A DNA stretch of 5,241 bases, from contig JAJYWM010000039.1 of assembly GCA_021791455.1 (NCBI GenBank), forward strand, positions 1 to 5,241, read 5' to 3'. Numbering within the stretch: position 1 is the stretch's first letter; the number at the start of each line of letters is the position of its first letter. The DNA comes from a bacterium. GTDB lineage: Bacteria; Chloroflexota; Dormibacteria; UBA8260; Bog-877. Shown one piece after another: positions 1-5,241 of the stretch. Made by a program: the position numbers and the translations under genes. A model generated the notes under the pieces. The model worked only from the letters and a program-made list of their open reading frames with translations, was not told the origin of the DNA and did no database searches.

Positions 1-131
1 GCCACGTCCAGCCGCTCCACCAGGTGCAGCTTGGAGTTAAGGTCCCGCACCAGCAGCAGCCCGGCATGGCCGGTCAGGATGGGGTCGTCGGCGCCGCGGT
101 GAACGGTGGGGACAGATGCGCTACGCTTCAC
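1..131 (-). CDS. IS1380-like transposase, N-terminal fragment (runs off the left edge)
   Basis: This is the first 43 codons, plus two bases, of a leftward gene that is open to the window edge. The start is the GTG at 131-129: an in-frame TGA lies at 170-168, no other ATG, GTG or TTG occurs between them in this frame, and an AGGAGG ribosome binding site sits at 147-142, ten bases upstream. The peptide begins MKRSASVPTV and continues with ILTGHAGLLLVRDLNSKL, then HLVERLDV. This resembles the conserved N-terminal motif of IS1380-family transposases (T-S-D-x-G-x-L-L-L-R-E-x-D-x-R-L-G-L), which catalyse cut-and-paste movement of their own insertion sequence with a DDE-type active site. The catalytic residues would lie beyond the window, so whether the gene is intact cannot be judged. 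The family call rests on this short motif recalled from memory. A related DDE family is the main alternative. Confidence 0.66.
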   Translation of the reverse strand, partial: MKRSASVPTVHRGADDPILTGHAGLLLVRDLNSKLHLVERLDV

Positions 132-147
132 TCGCTGAGTGCCTCCT
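129..147 (-). promoter_or_regulatory. Ribosome binding site and start-codon hairpin of the transposase gene
   Basis: On the minus strand a strong AGGAGG (147-142) precedes the GTG start (131-129) by ten bases. Between and including them, CACTC-AGC-GAGTG (141-129) is a perfect five-base-pair stem with a three-base loop, and the start codon forms the end of the 3' arm. In mRNA this would partly hide the start codon. Hairpins that limit transposase translation are known in several insertion sequences. That this one does so is inference, because a five-pair stem is only marginally stable and could arise by chance. Confidence 0.4.
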
Positions 148-303
148 GCTTGGAGTCGATGGGCGTGTCACAACCCCCATTTTCCAAGTCAGCGAGGCAC
201 TTCTGCTATCTGCCCTCAACCCTCCTACCCGACGCTATCCACTCCTTCAGGTCAGAGGGGCGCTGGCCGCGACCTCCTGACCGCGCCCGTGCCGGTCCCC
301 AAC

Positions 304-339
304 CCCACCCGCCGTCCCGGATCAGTTGCGGCGGGTGGG
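304..339. repeat. Perfect 11-bp inverted repeat (GC-rich hairpin)
   Basis: CCCACCCGCCG at 304-314 is the exact reverse complement of CGGCGGGTGGG at 329-339, with a 14-base spacer. All 11 pairs match and the bases just outside (C303, A340) do not. Nine of the eleven pairs of each arm apart from one A-T are G-C, so the hairpin would be stable in RNA from either strand. Neither side is followed by a T-rich tract: the plus strand runs into a purine-rich AGGAGGAGAGG stretch, so it is not a classical intrinsic terminator. It could be a 5'-leader structure, a protein-binding palindrome, a barrier between the insertion sequence and the operon, or part of the element's end. Which of these applies cannot be decided here. 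Confidence 0.6.
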
Positions 340-431
340 AGGAGGAGAGGTGACGAATCGGCGGTCCTGGAGCTTGCTGATCAGAGTTCGAAGAGGCGCC
401 ACACGCACGCCAAGGGCCCCGCGAGGCCTTG

Positions 432-437
432 TATAGT
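432..437 (+). promoter_or_regulatory. Candidate -10 box for the two-gene operon
   Basis: TATAGT matches the TATAAT consensus at five of six positions and lies 34 bases before the proposed ATG at 472, leaving room for a short leader that contains the ribosome binding site. No convincing TTGACA-like -35 element is found 16-18 bases upstream. The call is a weak positional one. Confidence 0.25.
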
Positions 438-450
438 TCCCGCCGAAGCA

Positions 451-456
451 GGAGGA
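451..456 (+). promoter_or_regulatory. Candidate ribosome binding site for the 472 start
   Basis: GGAGGA is the only purine-rich Shine-Dalgarno match near the proposed ATG at 472. It lies 15 bases upstream, longer than the usual 5-10. An in-frame TTG at 457 follows immediately and is too close to be served by it. The long spacing is the main doubt about the start choice. Confidence 0.35.
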
Positions 457-471
457 TTGCCGGGCAAACAG

Positions 472-1788
472 ATGAAGACAAGGGATCTCGGGCGAGCAAT
501 CTTGCGGGCCTACCTCCATGGGCGAGAGGCTCCAGCTTCAGGCCCCACTAGCTATCTTGAATGCGCCCTCAAGGCGGGACGATGTCTAGACTTCGGCTCT
601 CGCATCCGCCGGCAAGCAGGCTCCCTCAGTCCAGCCGAGCTTCTCGAGTTCGCCAGGCTCGTCGGTCTAGGGCATAGCGATCTGATGTTCTGGGCTCTGC
701 CAACGATGCAAAGCGCGGGGCTGCTTTCCTATCGCGCGACTGAAGGCGAACTCGTTTCGATCGAGGAGTTTATAGGCGTTCAGGCTTCGGTGCTCGATCA
801 GGTAGTCGCCGTTTGGGAAGGTCTCCATCCGCAACCGGAGGAGCGCTGCGCTCTCCAGAGCACGGTGCTCGCCGCTGAGGCGCCGCTGACCCTCACTGAT
901 CACCAACAGATACTCTCTGCAATGGGCTATAATGAGTCCCTTCAGCTCAGGGTCCTTCCTGCACTCGAAGCCCTCTACCTGCTTCGGAGAGCTCATTCGA
1001 GTGTGCTGGGCGATGACGTCGTCTACAATGAGTATGTCTGGGGGAGTCGGGCAGTACCGATTGCCGAGTTCTTAGCGTCGCTGCCCAGTAATGAACGGCA
1101 GATACTCACTCAGTTATCGGCGAAGGTTCAGTCAAGTCCGGGAATCCCCCTAGAGAAATTGCGGGCTGGCGGACAGGGCGTCTTGGCAGGTGCGCGCCAG
1201 GTCGGATTTATTGATGCTATTCAGGTCGGAAGCTCCGCGTCTGCCAGCGGCCGGAAGACATTTGCATTTCCGCCCAGTCTGGAGTCTCAGCTGCTTGATG
1301 CTGCGGGCACCGACGTTCTGCACGAGCGAAAGCTCTTTGTAGCGCACATCCTCTTCGGCCACTATTATGGGTTCCCTCAAACCGGCAAGATCGCCAGTCC
1401 GACGGTCTTGGTAAATGCGCTGATCACACGGGGCCGCGTAGGACCCGCCTCGGCCATCGCTACTGACTATCCGCTAGTAGAGGCTCACGGTTTAGTCCGT
1501 GTAGAGAGCGCCTCGGGGCTCAGGGGCAGGGCGTACCTGAGGCTAGTGAAGGATGACGTCGTTCGGGACTCACTTACCCTCTTGCGCGCTGCGCTAGGAG
1601 AGCCCGACGAGACGGCTCTAGAGGACGGAGGGCTAGATGGCCTGTGGACTTCGGGCACTTATGCCATACCAGAACAGCTTCGCAGGGGACAGCTGGCGGA
1701 CGGTCCCGCCAAAGAGGTTTTTGAGTCTTCCATAATCGAACTGCGCAAGGAAGCGGCGCGGAGAGCGCGCCTAGAGGAACTCCGCTAA
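472..1788 (+). CDS. Probable multi-winged-helix protein, first gene of a coupled pair with a nuclease-like protein
   Basis: The product is 438 aa. I do not recognise a named family. No signal peptide or clear membrane segment is seen, so it is probably cytoplasmic. By eye it reads as a chain of winged-helix-like units, each a helical stretch ending in 'x-x-G-L-L/V-x-x' and a beta wing: about residues 50-100 (ALPTMQSAGLLSY), 139-191 (LPALEALYLLRRA), 204-273 (GARQVGFIDAIQV, then KTFAFP) and 292-359 (YPLVEAHGLVRVE, then GRAYLRLVK). The C-terminus is helical and charged (ELRKEAARRARLEELR). Such folds usually bind DNA or mediate protein contacts, which suggests a DNA-recognition or regulatory partner for the following gene. 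The stop overlaps that gene's start by one base. ATG 472 was chosen because protein-like sequence begins there; the open frame reaches back to an ATG at 139, but that extension looks non-coding. Domain assignment is pattern reading, not a profile match. Confidence 0.75.
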   Translation: MKTRDLGRAILRAYLHGREAPASGPTSYLECALKAGRCLDFGSRIRRQAGSLSPAELLEFARLVGLGHSDLMFWALPTMQSAGLLSYRATEGELVSIEEFIGVQASVLDQVVAVWEGLHPQPEERCALQSTVLAAEAPLTLTDHQQILSAMGYNESLQLRVLPALEALYLLRRAHSSVLGDDVVYNEYVWGSRAVPIAEFLASLPSNERQILTQLSAKVQSSPGIPLEKLRAGGQGVLAGARQVGFIDAIQVGSSASASGRKTFAFPPSLESQLLDAAGTDVLHERKLFVAHILFGHYYGFPQTGKIASPTVLVNALITRGRVGPASAIATDYPLVEAHGLVRVESASGLRGRAYLRLVKDDVVRDSLTLLRAALGEPDETALEDGGLDGLWTSGTYAIPEQLRRGQLADGPAKEVFESSIIELRKEAARRARLEELR

Positions 1789-1790
1789 TG
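1773..1790 (+). promoter_or_regulatory. Ribosome binding site and TAATG overlap linking the two operon genes
   Basis: AGAGGA at 1773-1778, inside the end of the upstream gene, lies nine bases before the ATG at 1788-1790. That ATG shares its A with the upstream TAA stop (1786-1788). This arrangement typically gives translational coupling, so the two proteins are probably made in linked amounts from one mRNA. Confidence 0.75.
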
Positions 1791-3083
1791 GCTAGTGAAG
1801 CTGGAGAGGTGTTCGAGTGTCGGGTCGCTCGGCTCTTCAGCCGTGAAGGTGTGTACGCACGTCGACGAGTGGACCTCGATCGTTGGGTACACCCAGCGCG
1901 TCTTCAGGTAACCGACATCGACGTACTGGGTATCGAGTTTGGTCAAGACCTGTCTACTCTGCGAACGGTCATCGAGTGCAAGACGGGCGACGCGAAGTCG
2001 GCGCCGAAAGAAATTGACCTAATGCTGAGACAGGTCGGCCTGAAGGCATTGGCTCAAGCGGACCGGGCCGTGTTAGTTGTAGCCCGAAGAGTCTCGCCGA
2101 AGGCTCGCGAACTCGGTACAGAGCTCGGGGTGCTACTTCAGGACGCGGACGACCTTGACCGTCGGGAGTCGCTCCTTGGGATCGACCGAGCCTCCAGCTG
2201 GGGAAGCCACGACCCAACATATGCGCGATTCGAACAACAGATGCCACGCCAGCTAAAGGCGGACCCTGATCTAACCAGGGTGTACTGGTTGCTCAGGTCT
2301 GAGTGCTGGAATTCAGCGCCAGCGCTTTCGCTCAAGCGCCTGATGTCAGCGATAGAGCTGCTCGGCCGTCGCTGGAACGCTGAAACGACTGGACCTATGC
2401 GTCGGACTGTTTCATGGCTCACCGGCGATGCCATAGTTGCCTTCAGTGTCGCTGCCGTCCAGCTCGCGGCGCTGGCGGTGCGTTTGCCGCCGTCTGAGTT
2501 TCGCAGGCAAGTCGCTTTCCGACTCGCAGAGGGCGGTGCTTCTATCGGCGAAATGGAACGGTTGTCTAAGGCGGTCGATACTTACATTGCGGGGGTCTTG
2601 GGCGCTGCTGGCGTGGCGCCGGCGGTTTCGGTGGCGGCACTAGGCGCGTTTCAGCCGACGCCGCCGGGCTATACTGACTCGCTGCTCGAGGTTCTCGAAC
2701 GGCTGGCCCAACAGTCGCGGCGTGCGCGCGTATTGCCTTTGTACCTAGATATCGTTGTGGCACAGCGTGTTAAGGGCAGGGATTGGCGGCTGCCGGATCT
2801 GTCGTTGTGGGGGATCGAGGATGCGGACGAAACAGCCATGAGCGGCCGGTTGGTATTGGCCTTTCTTAAGGGCCACGCAGGTCTGCCCGAAGACTTTGCA
2901 AACGTCCTGGATGCCCGCCCTGCAGCCGCGTCACGGCGAGCGCTTGAGATTAGTCGTGCGGTGAGGTCCGGCCCAGAACAGTTGCAACTGGCCACTGTCG
3001 GCAAGTCAGGCGAGGCTCAGTTACTGGGCGAGTCCTCCCGAGCGACTGAGCCTTCTCAGTCCGCGACCGACCGCGAGGTGTGA
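1788..3083 (+). CDS. PD-(D/E)XK (Mrr-like) nuclease-fold protein with an unassigned C-terminal region
   Basis: The product is 431 aa. Residues 1-125 fit the PD-(D/E)XK nuclease fold: a first helix GEVFECRVARLF with Glu7/Glu10, then VTDIDVLG with Asp43 and Asp45, then the TVIECKTG strand carrying the E-x-K pair Glu63/Lys65, followed by a helix with Gln82 and the hydrophobic strand RAVLVVARR (93-101). This is the arrangement of Mrr-like and related restriction endonucleases, which cut DNA with Mg2+ bound by the acidic residues. All expected active-site positions look intact. Residues about 130-431 match nothing I recognise; they are mostly helical, with two hydrophobic stretches near 214-231 and 265-288 that could be buried helices or membrane segments, and a polar Ser/Thr/Glu-rich tail. 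The gene is coupled to the upstream winged-helix-like gene and probably works with it. DNA cleavage is inferred from the fold; RNA cleavage or a non-catalytic role remain possible. Confidence 0.82.
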   Translation: MASEAGEVFECRVARLFSREGVYARRRVDLDRWVHPARLQVTDIDVLGIEFGQDLSTLRTVIECKTGDAKSAPKEIDLMLRQVGLKALAQADRAVLVVARRVSPKARELGTELGVLLQDADDLDRRESLLGIDRASSWGSHDPTYARFEQQMPRQLKADPDLTRVYWLLRSECWNSAPALSLKRLMSAIELLGRRWNAETTGPMRRTVSWLTGDAIVAFSVAAVQLAALAVRLPPSEFRRQVAFRLAEGGASIGEMERLSKAVDTYIAGVLGAAGVAPAVSVAALGAFQPTPPGYTDSLLEVLERLAQQSRRARVLPLYLDIVVAQRVKGRDWRLPDLSLWGIEDADETAMSGRLVLAFLKGHAGLPEDFANVLDARPAAASRRALEISRAVRSGPEQLQLATVGKSGEAQLLGESSRATEPSQSATDREV

Positions 3084-3192
3084 ATCTTCACCGACGTGGG
3101 CGCGATTGCGGTTCAACGTGCTTGCCCGCTCAGAGAAAATCCGCCTCCCAGGTGTGTCCAGCGGCGCGCCGGGCAAGAGGGACGCGGAGTCG
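3084..3192. other. Gap between convergent genes, with an 8-bp inverted repeat
   Basis: The rightward operon and the leftward DUF499 gene meet tail to tail across 109 bases. CTTGCCCG (3121-3128) and CGGGCAAG (3170-3177) are exact reverse complements separated by 41 bases, and the right arm touches a GGCGCGCC palindrome (3163-3170). The long loop and lack of a T-tract make it a poor terminator. For the leftward gene, a short CCGC/GCGG stem (3164-3161 with 3144-3141) followed by ATTTTCTCT (3140-3132) is the nearest thing to an intrinsic terminator, but only four pairs are firm. No gene is supported here. Confidence 0.35.
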
Positions 3193-5241
3193 TTATTGCT
3201 CTTCGAACCCAAAGGAGTCCAGCTTGAGAGTCTGCCCGTTCTCGCTTACCGCCCGGACCACGTCTGGGGGAAATCCCTCAGCCGTTCGCGCCTGGATCTC
3301 TACTGTGACCTCTAAGTCGGTATCTAGTACTCCGGCCAACCGCTGAACGATCTCCTCCGCTATCTGTGCGGCGTCGCGGGAGATCCTCAGCGGATTAAGC
3401 TTGGCCGTGGCGTGGAACCGCCTCGGCGCTCGAGGTTGGGCGGGGACCGCGGGCGGGGTCGCGTGGCTGCCGGCGCCTGAACTCGAAGCAGCTGCCTCCG
3501 GCACTTTCCCCAGGGTGGACGCGGGCTTGTCAGCTGCCTCGTGTTCCAGTTGATCCTTAGCCGCAAGCGGTCGGACCAGTAGTGTTGCTCCCGTGATCGG
3601 CAACTGTTGAGCCGGCTGCGCACCCGGACCCCGGAGACCCAGGTAACGCTGTCCTGGCTCGCCGTAGCTCTCGGCGAGGCCGAACCCCTCGTCGTCCCAG
3701 AGTAGTTGGTGGGGGCCAGACTCCACTGCCTTGTACAGGACCTCCCGGCTGGCGAGGCGGGGAAGATAGAGGTAGCGGGCCAGCAGCTCCCACAGCTCTC
3801 CGGCCGCCAGGTGGTTCCCCTTCCAAAGAGGGATCCGGTCGAGCGCAATCCGCAGCAGGACCGGGCTGAAGACCCGGTTGAGGAGCTGGTTGTCAACGAG
3901 CTTGCGGCTGGCTCGCTCGGCGAGAGTGCCGTCCCCCGTGACCCGGATCGTGTCGATCTTCACCACGCCCTGCGGATCGGGCTGTTCCGGAACCAGCAGC
4001 CAGTTGTAGGTCTCCCGAAGGCGGAGCTGCACGTCCCGGTTGGAACTCCCGAGCTTGGTCTCGATCTGGGCCTCGTTGTAGGGGGCCAGGTTCAGCTCCT
4101 TCACCTGCTTCTTGAGCGAAGCCCAGGCAAGGTATTCCGCCACCGCACTCATCAGTTCCTCGGAGCGGGCTGTGTCTGCCGCCAGGAAGATGAGCAAGTT
4201 GCGGTAGATGCGGGAGGCATTACCACGTTGCTCCAGGATGCGCTCAGCCTCCTTGAAAGCCTGCGACTCGGCTCCCTTGGCCGTGTGCGAGACGTCTGGC
4301 CCCAGGATCACCAAGCGCACCGACTCTGACTCGTCGGGCACCTCGCCGCTGCTGGCGGGGACGACATGGACCGCTCCGAACTCGCCGCGCTGCTGCCGGC
4401 CCGTACTGTCCTTCTGTAGCCGCTCGATGACCTCCAGCAACAGCTCGTCGCGCTGCTGCTCCAGGTACCGGCGGGCCCGATCAGCCGCGGTCCGGCTGAT
4501 TGATGGCTGGGTGTCATACCAGTACCGGTGGCTGTCCACGTAGAGGTAGGTGGACTGATTGGAGAGGCGCCGCAGAGCATCCGAGAAGACCTCAATCGGG
4601 TCGCCTGGATAGGCGCACGCCAGGCGGACTCTGACCTCGTCCAGACCACGGTTCGGGGTGCCCTGAAGTGGGGCGGAACCGACGAAGACCGCCCTGGCTG
4701 CTCGCCTCGCCGCAGTGTACTGCCCGAGCCTAGGGTTCTCCTGATCCAGCCGGGATGGGGTGGAAGAGGGGCCGTCGACGTCGCTGTCGATGATCGGCTT
4801 CCAGTTGTCCTCGAGCGGCCGCGTGAGTTCGGTGAGGCACTCGGTGTTGTCGAGTGGCAGGCTGCTGGAAAGGATCAGGGGGGATTGGTCGTTCTGGACC
4901 CACAGGGCATGGATGGCGATCGCCATAAGGCGCAGGACTCCCCGGGTTCGCTGAAAGCGCTCCAGAGTGGACCAGTCCTGGTACAGGCGATCCAGTAGCT
5001 CGGGGTGGATTGGATAGGCCGCCTGGATCCGGGCGACGTATGACTCCTCCTGGCACTCTCTGGGGAAGTCCCGACCCTGGCGGCGGTACTGGTCCCCGAA
5101 GACTCTGGCGGTGGCGTCGCGCGCGGCGTAGAGCTCCGGATCTGTGATGGGCTCGAAGAGGCGCCGGCGGACGATCTCGAAGCTCTCGTCGGAACTGGCG
5201 GGCCGCCATGCTGACTCAACCCTTCCGACCACCGTGCGCAG
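3193..5241 (-). CDS. DUF499 (COG1483)-type ATPase, C-terminal 682 residues (N-terminus beyond the right edge)
   Basis: The frame is open to the right edge (the codons before the GTG at 5232-5230 continue it), so that GTG is not the true start; the stop is TAA at 3195-3193. The opening stretch VVGRVESAWRPAS with FEIVRRRLF, then YPIHPELLDRLYQDW, STLERFQRTRGVLRLMA, IHALWVQNDQSPLIL and NWKPIIDSDVDGP are hallmark segments of DUF499 proteins, large AAA+-like ATPases of about 1,000-1,150 aa that often carry a Swt1-type HEPN domain at the N-terminus. The Walker A and B motifs should therefore lie off the window, and about 400 residues are missing. A Pro/Ala/Ser-rich linker (3424-3546) joins the body to a conserved-looking 76-residue C-terminal domain (3193-3423) with VEIQARTAEGFPPDVV. 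DUF499 genes are found in defence loci, typically near DUF1156 DNA methyltransferases and helicases; these would be expected upstream of this gene, to the right. The role is inferred from the family, and the substrate is unknown. Confidence 0.88.
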   Translation of the reverse strand: MRTVVGRVESAWRPASSDESFEIVRRRLFEPITDPELYAARDATARVFGDQYRRQGRDFPRECQEESYVARIQAAYPIHPELLDRLYQDWSTLERFQRTRGVLRLMAIAIHALWVQNDQSPLILSSSLPLDNTECLTELTRPLEDNWKPIIDSDVDGPSSTPSRLDQENPRLGQYTAARRAARAVFVGSAPLQGTPNRGLDEVRVRLACAYPGDPIEVFSDALRRLSNQSTYLYVDSHRYWYDTQPSISRTAADRARRYLEQQRDELLLEVIERLQKDSTGRQQRGEFGAVHVVPASSGEVPDESESVRLVILGPDVSHTAKGAESQAFKEAERILEQRGNASRIYRNLLIFLAADTARSEELMSAVAEYLAWASLKKQVKELNLAPYNEAQIETKLGSSNRDVQLRLRETYNWLLVPEQPDPQGVVKIDTIRVTGDGTLAERASRKLVDNQLLNRVFSPVLLRIALDRIPLWKGNHLAAGELWELLARYLYLPRLASREVLYKAVESGPHQLLWDDEGFGLAESYGEPGQRYLGLRGPGAQPAQQLPITGATLLVRPLAAKDQLEHEAADKPASTLGKVPEAAASSSGAGSHATPPAVPAQPRAPRRFHATAKLNPLRISRDAAQIAEEIVQRLAGVLDTDLEVTVEIQARTAEGFPPDVVRAVSENGQTLKLDSFGFEEQ

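Larger units (their letters stand above)
132..471. other. Divergent intergenic region between the transposase and the two-gene operon
   Basis: About 340 bases lie between two divergently read starts. Several reading frames stay open across it on both strands, including an upstream in-frame extension of the next gene back to an ATG at 139. The translations are rich in Pro, Arg, Ser and Gly, show no recognisable motif, and overlap each other, so I read the stretch as non-coding. It should contain the outer end of the insertion sequence, but without the other end I cannot place the terminal inverted repeat or target duplication. It holds the 304-339 inverted repeat and the candidate promoter and ribosome binding site described separately. 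No tRNA, CRISPR or other RNA gene was seen. Confidence 0.6.

Noticed and set aside
139..471. N-terminal extension of the first operon gene by 111 codons from an ATG at 139
   Set aside because: The translation is Pro/Arg/Ser-rich without protein-like pattern, it spans the inverted repeat and the likely insertion sequence end, and it overlaps the ribosome binding site region of the transposase on the other strand. ATG 472 is preferred.
3121..3177. The 8-bp inverted repeat as a shared bidirectional terminator
   Set aside because: The 41-base loop and absence of a T-tract on either side do not fit an intrinsic terminator, so it is recorded only as a repeat within the convergent gap.
3706..4998. 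Long open frames on the plus strand (3706-4329, 4208-4543, 4528-4998)
   Set aside because: They lie entirely opposite the well-supported DUF499 gene, which has GC-rich third positions that naturally create antisense open frames, and their translations show no family features.
5230..5232. GTG as the start of the DUF499 gene
   Set aside because: The frame stays open upstream to the window edge, and the protein begins in the middle of a conserved DUF499 segment with the ATPase motifs missing, so the gene is cut by the window and does not start here.
1..5241. CRISPR array, tRNA, rRNA or toxin-antitoxin small genes
   Set aside because: No regularly spaced repeats, cloverleaf-like segments or convincing short genes with ribosome binding sites were found in the non-coding stretches.

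Overview
The window comes from a fairly GC-rich bacterium. The sequence does not identify the taxon; Actinomycetota, Chloroflexota or Deinococcota-like hosts would all fit. It looks like an accessory, defence-island type segment, with a transposase end at the left edge, a two-gene operon of unassigned function in the middle, and the 3' part of a large DUF499-type ATPase gene on the right.

Layout. Positions 1-131 (minus strand) hold the first 43 codons of a transposase that resembles the IS1380/IS4-like group; the rest lies off the left edge. Positions 132-471 are a divergent intergenic region with a perfect 11-bp inverted repeat (304-339) and weak promoter and ribosome-binding candidates for the rightward operon. 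Positions 472-1788 (plus) encode a 438-aa protein read here as a string of winged-helix-like units. Its stop overlaps the start of the next gene by one base (TAATG). That gene (1788-3083, plus) encodes a 431-aa protein with an N-terminal PD-(D/E)XK nuclease-like core and a roughly 300-residue C-terminal part that I do not recognise. Positions 3084-3192 separate the convergent genes and carry an 8-bp inverted repeat with a long loop. Positions 3193-5241 (minus) encode the last 682 residues of a DUF499 (COG1483)-type protein, whose ATP-binding N-terminal half lies beyond the right edge.

How the parts may fit. The coupled pair pairs a probable DNA-binding protein with a probable nuclease and sits tail to tail with a DUF499 gene. 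DUF499 ATPases are known from defence loci, commonly near DUF1156 DNA methyltransferases and helicases. The pair may be an independent defence or mobile-element-control module parked next to a DUF499 locus, or a cargo or accessory part of it. Third-position GC in 30-codon samples is about 16/30 for both operon genes and 23/30 for the DUF499 gene, which favours separate origins. Function in defence is an inference from family and context only.
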